A stretch of DNA of 64,000 nucleotides from Leuctra nigra (GCA_934045905.1 OW203763.1:40268724-40332723); one strand, 5' to 3'; positions 11,175 through 22,800 are shown, counted from the first letter of the stretch. Notes: generated by a model not told the origin, from the letters alone. A program made the numbers and translations.

Positions 11175-13667
11175 TCAAAATAATTGAAGTGGCTCACTGG
11201 TCTCATCTGGATACCTAGAAAGACAATCAGGTGCCATGTGCAGTGTGCCCTTCTTGTGACATATGTCAAAAGTGTAATCTTGCAACATGATATTCCAACG
11301 AGCCAATTTCCCAGACGCTTCCTTATTGTTGCGCAAGAAACAAAGAGCATGATGATCCGTGATGACCTTAAAGAATCGCCCCCAAAGATATTGCCGAAAA
11401 TGCTTGATAGCCCAGACTATTGCCAGACATTCGAGTTGTGTCGTGGACCATCTTGTCTGTTCATCTGACAATTTCTTCGACGCATACGCCACTGGATGTA
11501 AACCGGACTCACTACGTTGCATCAATATAGCACCCAAACCATCCATACTCGCATCTGTATGAAGTTCGGTTTCTGCGGTGTCCGAATAATGTTGCAACAC
11601 CGGTTCACAGGTCAACTTTTGTTGCAGCGTCCGAAAAGCCAATTCTTGCTCCTCCCCCCAAACAAACCGCTCATTTTTTCTCGTCAAACGTGTAAGGGGG
11701 GATGCAATGGTCGAGAAATTCTCCACAAAACGTCGGAAAAAATTCGTCAGTCCCAAAAAACTTCGTACATCCTTCAGCTTCTTCGGAGTCGGAAAGTGTA
11801 ACACTGCCTGCACCTTTTCACGTGATGGCAAGATTCCTTGGGCATTCACAATGTGGCCCAGAATACTAATTTCATAAAATCCAAACGTAGACTTGGCAGG
11901 GTTCAGAGAGAAATTTGCACTCTTAAATCTCTCCAGCACTCTCTCCAGACGTTCCAGATGAAGTTCAAACGTCGGTGACATCACCACACAATCATCCAGA
12001 TACACAAGACATTGTCCCCATTTTAGTCCCGCTAGTACTTGGTCCATGACGCGTTGAAATACGGCGGGGGATGCAGAAGTCCCGAAGGGTAGGCGACAAA
12101 ATTCGAAAAGCCCATCAGGGGTTGCAAAAGCACTAGCCTCCATAGACTCTTTTGACAATGGAATATTCCAAAATCCACTGAAAAGATCAATGCTGGAAAA
12201 ATACTGTGACCTATTTAAATATGACAAAACGTCGTCTATCAAAGGAATGGGCCAGGCTGGCACTTTTAACTTCTTGTTCAAGCCCCTGTAGTCAATGCAG
12301 AACCGCCATTTTCCATTTTTCTTCATTACGAGAGTAACAGGACTTGCATAACTAGACTTGGATTCCTGGATGACGCCGTTCCGTAACATCTCCTGGACTT
12401 GATTTTGTATGACCTTCTTCTCTTCATGACCGACCCTGTATGGAGGTCTGTGTACCGGGTAATCATCTGTCAACTCAAACGTACACTCAGGCACAGTAGC
12501 CCTACGTATCTGGCTAATGTCCCAGGCAAATTGTGAATGAAAACGTCCCAACAAGTTCAGCATCTGCTGCTTGCGTTCATCTGAAAGTTGCGGATTAACT
12601 CTCAACTCTTTCATTTCGGACCAGTCTAACATATCGGGTTGCATGCTATTTATGTCACATGATCTGTTGTCATCTCTGTGAGCATGGATATTGTTGTTGT
12701 CAACCTCGTGAAATTTCCCAAGTATCGTACCAGGGAATAACACTTTCGGGCACGAGGAAATATTTATTATTACTAGTTCTCTCTCTCCAACTCTGGGATA
12801 CAAAACACTCGGTATCAACACGTTATGGATAGGTCGCATCTTCTTATCAGGCTCAAACAAAACACACAAATCAGCATTACCAACCAGAGATAATTCCATT
12901 GGAGGATTGAAACTATAAACAAATTCGCCCTTCGAAGGGATTTCAATCTCTCTCTCCAATATAAGCATAGAACCACACATAGGTAAATCAGGTTCAATCA
13001 GGAAAATATCCGGTAATGCTGCGTCAGTAGAGCCGATAAAAAGAACTGAAATAATCCTTCCATCCTTCCCCAGAGTCAGTGACTTCGAGCGGTACGCGAT
13101 AGTAGCTCCAGTATCCTGAAAAAAATCGCTACCTAAAATACACGGTGTAGATAAATTTTCCACAACCACGAACGGAACATCAAACTCAACGCCATTCATG
13201 CGCAGCGTTTTTGTCATCCTTCCCAACACGCGTAAAAACGTATTGTTGGCCACCCTCAACTGAAGGCCCGCCACTGGTGTAAGAACAGATCCTCGAACGT
13301 GAGTAGCATCAATACACGAAATTCCGGCGTCTGAATCAATCAACACGGGAATGTCAACCCCATTCACTGTTGCCATAATTTCAACAGGACTGTTGAGTCG
13401 AATGTGCACCACCTCAACGTCGACTGCAGCCTCCGTTCTGCCAGGAATAGTGTAATCTGTCGGCCAGTAGGAAGTAAAATTGCGCACGAACTCCGCCCGT
13501 TCCGCTCGTACCATCCGCCTAAATGCAGGAGAACTAGTAACAAAATCCTCTCCCTCAACATAGCTCACCAGCATATCCCGACCTACGCGGTGGCACCCGA
13601 AAAACCCGCTTTCTTCTTCTGCTGCGCCCTGGCGTCGGCGCCCAAATCCCATTCCTTGCGCCAGCAC
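11175..13667 (-). CDS. pol: gypsy-1 Pol (protease-RT-RNase H, integrase absent)
   Basis: Polyprotein of a Ty3/gypsy retrotransposon. It has an aspartic protease near residue 109, reverse transcriptase with LPFGTSASPAVFQR and YLDD near residue 554, and RNase H beginning LHTDASMDGLGAILMQ near residue 700. It ends APDCLSRYPD, where the tether and integrase should follow. The protease active site reads IDSDAGIS where the family has D-S/T-G-A, so the glycine is replaced by aspartate and protease activity is doubtful. The first ATG (13667) lies inside the gag overlap. Pol is more likely reached by a -1 frameshift at 13601-13607, giving a product that joins at GFFGCHRVGRD. A usual pol with integrase is several hundred residues longer. 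Confidence 0.9.
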   Translation of the reverse strand: MLAQGMGFGRRRQGAAEEESGFFGCHRVGRDMLVSYVEGEDFVTSSPAFRRMVRAERAEFVRNFTSYWPTDYTIPGRTEAAVDVEVVHIRLNSPVEIMATVNGVDIPVLIDSDAGISCIDATHVRGSVLTPVAGLQLRVANNTFLRVLGRMTKTLRMNGVEFDVPFVVVENLSTPCILGSDFFQDTGATIAYRSKSLTLGKDGRIISVLFIGSTDAALPDIFLIEPDLPMCGSMLILEREIEIPSKGEFVYSFNPPMELSLVGNADLCVLFEPDKKMRPIHNVLIPSVLYPRVGERELVIINISSCPKVLFPGTILGKFHEVDNNNIHAHRDDNRSCDINSMQPDMLDWSEMKELRVNPQLSDERKQQMLNLLGRFHSQFAWDISQIRRATVPECTFELTDDYPVHRPPYRVGHEEKKVIQNQVQEMLRNGVIQESKSSYASPVTLVMKKNGKWRFCIDYRGLNKKLKVPAWPIPLIDDVLSYLNRSQYFSSIDLFSGFWNIPLSKESMEASAFATPDGLFEFCRLPFGTSASPAVFQRVMDQVLAGLKWGQCLVYLDDCVVMSPTFELHLERLERVLERFKSANFSLNPAKSTFGFYEISILGHIVNAQGILPSREKVQAVLHFPTPKKLKDVRSFLGLTNFFRRFVENFSTIASPLTRLTRKNERFVWGEEQELAFRTLQQKLTCEPVLQHYSDTAETELHTDASMDGLGAILMQRSESGLHPVAYASKKLSDEQTRWSTTQLECLAIVWAIKHFRQYLWGRFFKVITDHHALCFLRNNKEASGKLARWNIMLQDYTFDICHKKGTLHMAPDCLSRYPDETSEPLQLF

Positions 13668-14857
13668 CTAGCCTCCGTGTGACCAATCAGCTTACAGTAA
13701 TCACACACCGGCTGACCCGTCGTGTTCCTCTGCTGACGTGACGATCCCTGATTCGGCCGGGACGCGAACGACGAACCCGAATTTTGATCATTCCTGGAAA
13801 AATTATTTCTACCCTTGCTGAACCGCGACTGGTTCCCCTTAAACCCAGACGTCCCCTGGTTCTGCTGCCTTCCAGTCGAGGCGCCTGCAGACGAGGTCAG
13901 GTTACCCGATGAACGGGCCATAAAGCCTTTCAATTCCGACGAAATTGCCGAAATTTGGGCCTTCAGCTCCCCCAAATCATCTTGACGAGCATCCACCTGA
14001 CTCACCGTCACCTTCTGACTACGGTCCTTGTCCAGGCGCTGTTGTAACAGATACTTGGAGGACATGACTCGCCGCAAGTTCTCCTTGAGCTGTTCCAGGG
14101 TGGTGTTATCCCACAGAGACATCTTATCGAGAATACTGGGCAATAACCCCGACAAAATATGATGGACCACATCCAACTCCCCCATGTTAGGGTCCACATT
14201 GTGGCACATGCGGATCACATCATACATGAAATCCTCATTAGTTTCTGTAGGCCCCTGCACTCTCTGTCTCAGTTTGAACAGCAACTCGTCCTTCCTTGTC
14301 GCACCTGAAAAGTCCGTAATTAGAGTCTGACGAACCGTTTCCCACGTCAGCACCACCGCAGGTTCACGATCCGCATTATCCTTTCTAAACTTTTCTTCAA
14401 ACGACGTAAACCAGGCCAATGGGGCACCCGCCAAGTAACACGGAAGGTAAGCCAACTTGTTTTCGCCTGACCAACCGTTCGCTTTAGCCTGACGCTCGAA
14501 ATCGGCCAACCAGTCTACTACTGATTCCACCCCCGCGACAAACTCACGTGGATGTATGTTAATCGGCATTGTAATAATCAGAGGTGCAACGTGTAGAGTA
14601 TCTAATTTAAGTTCCACAGAGCGAGGTCTAATTGGAGCCGTACTGGTAAATTCCGGATCCAATTTCTGGCATCGTCGACTTTTCCGAATGGCCCCCGTAG
14701 AATTAGAACGGCTTAATTTCCCATCAGGTGTATCAAAAAGGTCAATTAAATCCTCCACATTGGAATCCAATACATGTGGAGTAGCAACGTCAACCTCCGC
14801 GTCAGCTAAAATCCTAGAAGTAAGCACTATAGTCCGACCACGAGCCTTGTCCGACAT
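13583..14857 (-). CDS. gag: gypsy-1 Gag
   Basis: A 424-residue capsid/nucleocapsid protein of a Ty3/gypsy element. The middle third fits a retrotransposon Gag domain (LPCYLAGAPLAWF, RKDELLFKLRQRVQGPTETN). It is followed by a Ser/Gly/Asn/Arg-rich basic stretch and one CCHC zinc knuckle, CDYCKLIGHTEARC, near residue 400, which would bind RNA. The ORF overlaps pol by 85 nt in the -1 frame. It lies about 310 bp downstream of the primer-binding site, as expected for the first ORF. Confidence 0.9.
   Translation of the reverse strand: MSDKARGRTIVLTSRILADAEVDVATPHVLDSNVEDLIDLFDTPDGKLSRSNSTGAIRKSRRCQKLDPEFTSTAPIRPRSVELKLDTLHVAPLIITMPINIHPREFVAGVESVVDWLADFERQAKANGWSGENKLAYLPCYLAGAPLAWFTSFEEKFRKDNADREPAVVLTWETVRQTLITDFSGATRKDELLFKLRQRVQGPTETNEDFMYDVIRMCHNVDPNMGELDVVHHILSGLLPSILDKMSLWDNTTLEQLKENLRRVMSSKYLLQQRLDKDRSQKVTVSQVDARQDDLGELKAQISAISSELKGFMARSSGNLTSSAGASTGRQQNQGTSGFKGNQSRFSKGRNNFSRNDQNSGSSFASRPNQGSSRQQRNTTGQPVCDYCKLIGHTEARCWRKEWDLGADARAQQKKKAGFSGATA
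13601..13607 (-). promoter_or_regulatory. candidate -1 ribosomal frameshift heptamer GGGTTTT
   Basis: Read on the - strand in the Gag frame, the site is G GGT TTT, fitting the X XXY YYZ slippery pattern. It lies 15 nt before the gag stop codon. A one-base slip back enters the pol frame with no stop in between. The downstream pairing potential was not computed. Confidence 0.6.
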
Positions 14858-14869
14858 TTAGCCCACATA

Positions 14870-15170
14870 ATGACAGATTTTAGATATTAAACAAAGCAAA
14901 CGTTCGTTAGACCCAGTTCACACCAAAACACAGTAAAACAAAACAAAATAGCAATCCATCGAGAATATCTGAAATGCAAAAACGAATAATAACAAATGAC
15001 AAACTGGAATGCGGATCGAGGAAACTGAAAGAAAACATTAGCTTCAACGAAACCAAAACCGCAAGACGAACCAATAAAACAATTCTGATTTCCCCAATTC
15101 TACCATAATTAGTGTTTCCACCAATTAAAATACAAATGGAAAAAATAAGAAAAGGCCCGCCTGCAAGGCA
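14870..15170 (-). other. gypsy-1 leader between PBS and gag
   Basis: Untranslated leader of the retrotransposon, AT-rich, no conserved ORF. Packaging signals would be expected here but cannot be recognised by eye. Confidence 0.5.
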
Positions 15171-15184
15171 CGGCGTCTCCACCA
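15171..15184 (-). promoter_or_regulatory. gypsy-1 primer-binding site, tRNA-Ala-like
   Basis: The - strand reads TGGTGGAGACGCCG, beginning 4 nt after the LTR end. It is complementary to CCA plus the acceptor stem of eukaryotic tRNA-Ala (..CATCTCCA-CCA) with one difference. The tRNA assignment is from memory of tRNA-Ala 3' ends. Confidence 0.55.
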
Positions 15185-15188
15185 CTTT

Positions 15189-16513
15189 TGTTACGACGAA
15201 TGCCGTCGTCGTAACCCGCAGTGTTGGGTAGGAACGGAACGAAATAGTTCCGTTCCTAGGAACTAGTTCCTTTTCTTAGGAACTATGGAACGTCTTAGTT
15301 CCTTTTTTCTAGGGAGGAACTATGGAACGGTTTAGTTCCTTTTTTTGAGGAACTGTAACGATTTTTGCTAAGTTCCTTTGTTTAAAACTTGAATGTACTT
15401 TTATTCCGAAAAACTGCACTCGTCTACAAACATATTTATTCTGTCAGAAGTCAGATGTCCCCCTAGCTATTTGGCAAGGTTCTAAAATATTGGCTATTTG
15501 GCTAAAAATAACTCAAACCAGTCGTCACCTACCCTAACACAATGGACATCTATCTACCTGTAGTCGCGTGGCCATACCCTTCAGACCAAAGAACTCCATT
15601 CCTAGCAATGACTAATGACTCGTGAACAAGTGAGTGCGCAGGCACACAGATTTCAGATCTCAGATCGTCGTCTTTTTAGCTTTTACTTTGTTTCCTTCCT
15701 CCCATTTCCTTTCCGATCACTGTGTAGGTAGGACACATCACATCGCCACTGAATTTTTAGTTTTTACGAATCTTCTTATCTCTCTTATAATCTTTTCAAA
15801 TCTGCTGTGATACAGTGATTAAATTTTTAATTTTCAATTTTTAATTTGCAGATTGCAATTTTTAATATTCCAATTAAAATTACACCTTTCTTTAAAAAGG
15901 AACTAAAAGGAACTAAGTTCCTTTTATAAAGGAACTAGGAACGGAATATTTCCTTTTAATATTGAAGGAACTGGAACTGGAACTAGTTCCTTTTTTCGGC
16001 GAGGAACTTGGAACGGGAACTAGTTCCTTTTCAAAAGGAACTTACCCAACACTGGTAACCCGAGATCGTGTTCGCCTTGAGGAATGGGCTAGGTCGACCA
16101 GTTAGTTATACACATGGCATAGAGGGTAACGAACGTAAGTTGTATTTGGATTGTAGTGACAATTCACAAGTAAAGAGTGTTTAGCCGTCGAACTGACGGA
16201 CAAGAAATATTAATTATAACATGTATCTTATCTGGCACTCCCGGCCGTCTCCGTCTCCCTCTCGAAGTTCTCGCTGTGTCGCTAGTGGGCGTTCCTCATC
16301 TTCTCCGGCAGGTCCCGCGGCGTCCGCTCGGCTCTCGTCCACTCACTCAGCTCCCTGATGTTTACTCTCCGCTAGGTCTTGACGCACTGCCAAGAGCTCG
16401 CTGGGCCAGTGTCGCGAGCGAGAGACCCAAGTGCATACACTGCAATTATGCATGTGTCGCGTACACGTCGGCATTACGTAGCAAGTAACACGGAAAGTGC
16501 TAACTTCGTAACA
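15189..16513 (-). repeat. gypsy-1 5' LTR, split by a hAT MITE
   Basis: On the - strand the LTR starts TGTTACGAAG (16513) and ends GTCGTAACA (15189), inverted TGTTACG/CGTAACA ends. Removing the 836-bp hAT insertion and one 8-bp duplication leaves about 480 bp, a normal gypsy LTR length. A GC-rich part (16230-16480) yields a spurious 103-codon + strand ORF. The second LTR is absent, so the boundary rests on terminal motifs and PBS position only. Confidence 0.65.
15219..16054. mobile_element. hAT-type MITE inserted in the gypsy-1 LTR
   Basis: Ends CAGTGTTGGGTA and TACCCAACACTG are inverted, and the flanks are perfect 8-bp copies GTAACCCG (15211-15218 and 16055-16062). Both subterminal regions consist of AGGAACTAGTTCC-type palindromic words (15225-15370 and 15895-16040) around an AT-rich core. 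836 bp, no transposase. It must be younger than the LTR it interrupts. Confidence 0.92.
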
Positions 16514-18264
16514 ATATAGAGACTTTCAAGATATTTATTTTCCCACATTTGGTTTGGGGAGGCACAAGGGGGGCCGTGTGAGTGTTTGGGGGGGCCATGG
16601 CCCCCCAGGCCCCCCCTTAGCGTCGTCCCTGAGAAGAATAGACACAACCATTCGTTTGAATGAACTGAAATTTGGAGAGATTATCCATAATATATGAAGT
16701 TATTTATGGGCTGCCTCCGTTTTCCATGTTTTCTTTCAATTTTAACAAAAAAAATATTTTTTACGCACCCAATTTTGCATTAAAATATTGCTTTTTATAA
16801 TAGTCTACAATCAAAGAAAGAATGAAGATATCGAAATTTGAGGGCAGCCGAGATATCCGCCTGTTCTTCATGAACAAAACGAGCCCTCGTGGAAGTCTGT
16901 AGTGTGAATGGTGGGGCTTAAATCGTGGCCCCTATAAATATGTTTATTTTCAAAAATAAAAAAGTCAAAATTTTACGGTACAACAATAATGTGTTAAAAA
17001 AGATACAGTGAGTTGTAGAATCACTTACTGAATGAGAAAAATGCACTCCCTACTCTTTGAGTGCAGTAGTTACGCCAATAACGTGATTTATATTTTTAGT
17101 CACATGGTATCGCTCGAATCGCGTTAAGTTTGGAAGTTCACAGTGTACCTAACTTCATTTTGTGTGAAGATTTTCATACTAAGGTCGGTGACAGGCTAAG
17201 ATGAACCCTGTTTAGCATTGCCATGGGTATAGGCCGGCCCATGCTAGCGCGGGTTCAACTTAGCCTGTCACCGACCATAGGTGTTAAACTTGTAACTTAC
17301 TTTACTAATATTTGTTTCATGATAACTGATGAGTAAGTTATCAAGCCAAAGAAAACTTACAAATTTGAGCATTGCCATGAAAATCGAATTTCCTAATGAA
17401 AAATGCTGACTTCTGTGAAACAAGTTGACCTAGAGAACAGGAGCAGACTGGAATGAAAAGCCTTCCAGAGCCTTGCGAGGAGGCAAGGGTCCAGATAAAC
17501 TTGTGAAGGGAGCTGTAAAACAAAGAAGAGGAAGTAAACGTATGGAAAATGAGTGAAAATGCTGGTAAAACATGATAAAGGCCAATTAAATGTAGATCGG
17601 GGCCCACAACAGACAAAAGCCTGGGGTTGGATTGCAATCCTTGCCACTTGCCAGTCTGCCAGTGCCAGTGCCACTGCTAGAGAATAATTGATTAAAGAAA
17701 TAGTCCCAAATCATATGAGAAAACCAACATTATTCTGGGGCTATGTGCCCCTATCTATGTGTACATATCTACATATAAAAATAAAATATGACAAATCCTT
17801 TGAGAACTTTTTCCTTAAATAAGCTGAAGTCCATCCATCTTAATAGAAAGCTGTAAGTGTAAGCATATAATAATATTTTAATTTAATTCAACAATTTGGT
17901 TACCCGTTTTCCGAAGCTCTGTGTTTGAAATTGGACAATGGTTCCCGCCATTTTCAAGGTCCATGCATGTTTCTATGCGATTGTACATGATAAGATAATA
18001 CAATGTAATTACAGATAAGTAAAATTAAAGCAGAGTAATTTTGTTGATTGTACTAAATTGTTTCCAGACAATATGTTTTTATAATTGATATAATTCAGAA
18101 TTTTAACGAATCAATAATTTGACAGTGACAGTTGAGGTAAGTGAGCGACCATTTTGCCAAGGCCACTACAGTGAATTCATTCATGGCATAGCTGTCACTA
18201 ATTTAATCAGATTTAATGTTGCTGAAAGTCGCATTGTTCCTACAAAATTAGATCGAATTCCATA
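16514..18264. other. DNA upstream of ST7, including its presumed promoter/5' UTR
   Basis: A G/C-rich patch (16560-16620, GGGGGGGCCATGGCCCCCC) and a hairpin (17182-17276) are visible; the rest is unstructured AT-rich DNA. The ST7 transcription start should lie shortly before 18265. I could not identify a convincing TATA box or initiator. The 98- and 93-codon - strand ORFs at 17341-17674 resemble nothing known. Confidence 0.45.
17182..17276. repeat. 95-bp hairpin element
   Basis: GGTCGGTGACAGGCTAAG pairs with the inverted CTTAGCCTGTCACCGACC, and GAACCC with GGGTTC inside. The loop contains TTAGCATTGCCATGG, a word also found in repeat R-B. Probably a tiny MITE. Confidence 0.65.
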
Positions 18265-18274
18265 ATGTGGGACT
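18265..18274 (+). CDS. ST7: ST7 exon 1 (coding part, 10 nt)
   Basis: ATG TGG GAC T, then GTGAGT donor. The split codon is completed by CA at 19056, giving M-W-D-S followed by [10 protein letters not shown]. It was chosen because it is the only start that joins in phase to exon 2 and gives an N-terminus of the type I recall for insect ST7. The exon extends upstream as 5' UTR. Confidence 0.8.
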
Positions 18275-19772
18275 GTGAGTAACGTTATGCGTCAAATCAT
18301 ACGAATTTTATGAATTGACCTACACAAGAAACGCAAGGTTTACCTTCGTTAGAACCTCTATAACAGATAGGTACTACTACTCTACCTAGTACCACTGTAT
18401 CTTCATCACCTTACCTTACATACGTGCTCATTTACGGAATGTCTTATTATTCTGTTGGTTCGTACTTGAAATGTAATAACGTACAATTGTCATGTTTATG
18501 ACATATTTGTCCACATATTCCGTACTATCTAACACTTGTGTGCGACTTCAATTATTTGTATTTATAGGTTAAAAGTTATCGGTTCAGCCTATACCTTCTA
18601 GTAGGTATGGTTATCATTAGAAGCTATACATTGGGTACTTCTTTTGTACCTTTTGTACACTTTTGTTTTTCTTTTGTGTATGATTTCTACTCATTAAATT
18701 AATTACAGTATCGATTGCATGGTGAATTGTTTAAGGAAATCTTGCATGCTCTTTGATCAAGTTATAAAATTAGGTAATCTAACCGATTTGTTCCGGTTTG
18801 GAGGGTCAATTCAAACCTCCATTTATTTCAACAAACTATGTTTTGTGAATTATCAATCAAGTTACAAGTCAATTGCAAACTTATTCTATCAATAGCATGA
18901 AAGTACGATGTGATTGCCCTTTATTTGTAATTCTATAAATAGCACTGCAGAAATAATTGTGTAAAGACGTGAAATGATTTTATGTATGAGTGAATGGTTC
19001 AAATCCTATTGTTGTCATTTGTCATGATAACTTTCAACCTTATATTTCATTTCAGCAACCATGTTTCTTAGTACACTGACTCCGAAGTTCTACGTTGCTC
19101 TCACTGGCACATCCTCACTAATATCTGGACTTATATTGGTACGTGAAACAATTGTTTGTATTGTCCACATTTATTTTACCTATGATGGTTTCTGTCCACC
19201 TGATGATGTAATTCTATGATTGTTGTAGATCTTTGAATGGTGGTACTTCCGCAAGTACGGCACTTCTTTCATTGAACAAGTGTCTCTGAATCATATCAGT
19301 CCTTGGATTGGTGGCGGTGAGGTTGCTAACGAGGCTAATGGCAACGTCACTCCGGCTACAGCCACTCTACCTACAAGTCAGCAATCGGTGCCAGGTGAGC
19401 CTGCATTTCCATCAACAAAGTGGACCTGCCGTTTTCCCACGAGCCCAGTGCCGAGTGGACATTAGACCAGAGGCCTGGAAAGGGGCTGTGCATAAAGGAT
19501 GTCATGCTTCAAGGGGAAGGGGGTCTAGAGCCAGTAGGAAGTCACGTTTTGGTATACCTATAGGTCTACCTAGATATTTTCAAGCATTTTCAGTTGATAT
19601 GTCGGGACCTGAAATTTCGCTAAAAACAATAAATATTGACACATTTCATAGTCAAACAAATTCTATTTAAGGGGGGTAGAGATAGTTTTGTGATGTCTTT
19701 TTGTGGAGGGGGGTGGGTGGGGGGGGATATCATAAAAAAAAAACATTTTTAGCATGATGTCCTTTATTATTA

Positions 19773-19803
<31 letters not shown>

Positions 19804-22800
19804 TAATTATCAACAACAGAATACAGGATACAGGATAATTATTAGGATTATTATGCACAGCTCCTAAGGTAGCAAGACTTAAGGCTTTCTTTTTTTTATT
19901 AGTTTAGTCTTGCATAAAAATCCAAGTGCTAGTGCACAATCAAGTCCCTTTTGGACTTGGTAGCAGTACCTAGTTTTGATAAATGTCATAAGAGACATCT
20001 GTGAAGAAAAACTAACAACTCACTCAACTGTTGATTATCGATATATATGAAATACACAATCTTTTTGGATGAGTCACTTTTAATTTACTTACCTACCTAA
20101 TCATCTGGCAGGGAAAGATTCAAACTTTCCAAAAATCAACGAAAATAATTTTTTGCCTAAAGGGTTTTATAACTAGTACGTGTTAAAGTTATTGTTTAAA
20201 TTCTTGTAGTTTTTTCCCCAGAAGGTCTATTTTTCTCTGACCTAAGTCGTATCCATCGCTAGATCGCGTGGAGTTGCCTCATGAAATTAACAAGCATGAT
20301 GTCACCGGCCAAGACAACTGATAGTGATAGGGAATGATTTCATTTCGTCACAGAAACAGTTCGCATTTAACATTTCTCTTGCTCTCTTAAGGTGGTGCAA
20401 GCGCTCGGCCGTTTTAGCAAATTGAGAGAGAAATATTGTTTCATAAGTGGGTGTAACTTTGATACGATGTTCACATGATCAGTCTGATTGTATATTAGTA
20501 GCACTTTTTCATTTTTGCTTCGTGCCTTGTTAATTAGGTGCCGGTTATTCAACAAAACCGCTCAAAACAATGAAATTTTCGATACGATTGGAGACCATAC
20601 CTGTCTCCATACCCATACCGGACCATACAAGGAAGCGTTTGTCAATGGTTGCATTACATTCCCATGAGACCATTAAACATGGACTTTGCCAATACATCAT
20701 CAACGACAGAGCTTCAAATCCCGAACAAAGAAGCGTTTGTCAATGAGTGAAGGATCAATAAACTATTCTACCTGATAACCACCTAGTCCATGAATTACTT
20801 CAGGAAAGGGGTTGATTGAAGAATATCTCAAGAATAAATGTGTGTGTCAATATAGCAAGGTGTCATTATAAAAAACCCATTTACATGGTCAAATTTTCTG
20901 TCAACCTTTCATTAGGTAAATCTTTGCTTCAAGGAAATTTGCTCGTGTGAACAATACCTACACTTTACTTTGATGAATATAAGGAAATATGATTCCTTTA
21001 AATTTCTATGTCAAAGATTTGAAGCAAATGATTTGACAGAAAATTTGATCGTGTAAATGAATGGGTTTTAGTAACGATTAGCCCTCAGTGACTGAACAAC
21101 AATCAAAACTTCGGACAACGATGCTAAAAAATTAAAAATAAGCTAATTAATCAAGAAATAAATGTGTGTCCGTATTTCCACTGCATCTTGGAATCTCCAT
21201 TCTATTTATAGAATTGTAACTGACACTATTGTTCTTACTGTTGGTCCTTGGATGTTGCAGAATGCAAGGTGTGGCGAAACCCTCTGAACTTGCTACGAGG
21301 TGCGGAGTACCAGCGGTTCTATTGGGCGACCAACAAAGAGCCGCTCACTTACTATGACATGAACCTCTCTGCCCAAGACCACCAGACCTTCTTCACGTGC
21401 GAAGGAGACTGCGGGAAAGTCGAGTACGAGAGTAAGTGTATGCTGTTGGTACTGTTTTATTATGAAGCATATGAGTGTCTTCCGCTGGCAAAACGTAGGC
21501 TACATACTTGGGGAAGATATTATTTTAAAGAAACATGTCAATAGGTAGTTCAGTTGAAAAAAATAACTTTTCACCAGATAACGGTCTTTTACAAAAATCA
21601 TGTTTCTCACAATGTTTTACACAAAAACTTGTACTATACAAAAATTGAGATGGCAGGAGGTTTTGCTCCGGAAGGACTTAATCTGGGGGGTGTCCAGTTC
21701 AAGGAGGAAGCTGAAATGGGGACGCATTCCAGGTGGGCAAGGCCTGGAGTGTGCAAGTGGGGGGAAGGACAGTGACTAGGACTAGGTCAAACCTGTTAAT
21801 TGTACTTTGTCTTCGGTCTCACCATTGGCCTGTTCAGTTCGGGCTGGCCTAGCCCAGTGGACCACTGGCCTATATATACCAACCACTGTGACAGTCTTTG
21901 GTTACAAAAGTAGAATGTTCCCCCAATTCTAATATGGGTTCAGCCTTACATGATACATCTTCAGGAAAATCTTATAATTTCAGGAATTGGTAGACTTGTT
22001 AATTTCTAATGTGCAAACCGCATACTCCAATTCGATCTTCAAGAAATAGTTTAATATTACTCATTAAAATGTGGTGTGATGATAATTGAATTAATGTTAG
22101 TTCGGGGGGTTGCTAATGCGTTGTTGACATATTATGAAACCTTGATCTCAGATAGCTGATCTCCATTTAGTCTCATTATGAATATTATTATTTAACTTCG
22201 CTTCATTCACATCAGTAATTGATGGAGAATGTTTCATGAACAAGGTATAAGGCCACCATTTACTAGGAAGAAGGAAGATGTTCCTCTTCTTCCAAAATTA
22301 AAAATACACTTTGAAGAACCGTGCATGGCACATTATTAGTACCTACATACCTACCTACCCACCTACCTTACTGATTTCGGAATAGGGTAAGTTTTGATTA
22401 GCCTTCATGTGACGCAACAAATACTACAATGTCCGAAAATCGATGCTAAAAAATTAAAAATAACCAATCAAGAAATTAATGCATGTCCGAAATGTCACTG
22501 CATCTTGGAGTTTGCAATCTATTTATAGAATCAAAACTTACGCTTATACACTTACGTGAAATATTGGAAGTACCTATACATTTCTTGGGCGTAGACAAGC
22601 AAAACATTATTATTGTGGGATGATTATAGTTTTCAAGTAATTGATACAGAAAGATTGATAGAAATCTCCGAATTTAAAAATTATTTAACCTCGTTTTCAA
22701 ACATTAATATCAGCATTGACGTCATGTGGCTCAGCATTGCCATGGCAACGAAGTATTCACCATGGTAACACATTGTTGTGTACATAGAAACAGGGTTGGG

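Larger units (their letters stand above)
11175..16513 (-). mobile_element. Ty3/gypsy LTR retrotransposon 1, 3'-truncated
   Basis: Order on the - strand is 5' LTR (16513-15189, itself interrupted by a hAT MITE), primer-binding site, gag, then pol with protease, RT and RNase H. Integrase and the 3' LTR are missing, so the element cannot integrate on its own and is a partial copy. Gag and pol frames are otherwise open over 3.6 kb, so the truncation is not ancient. No 5-bp target duplication can be checked. Confidence 0.88.
19395..21260. other. ST7 intron 3
   Basis: Holds an ATT microsatellite (19769-19805), a G-rich patch near 19710 and a TIR element at 20870-21072. The segment 21080-21230 is repeated at about 22400-22550 in the next intron (GATGCTAAAAAATTAAAAAT, CACTGCATCTTGGA). 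No gene. Confidence 0.6.

Noticed and set aside
16177..16488. 103-codon + strand ORF
   Set aside because: It lies in the GC-rich part of the gypsy-1 LTR, antisense to the element, with no recognisable domain.
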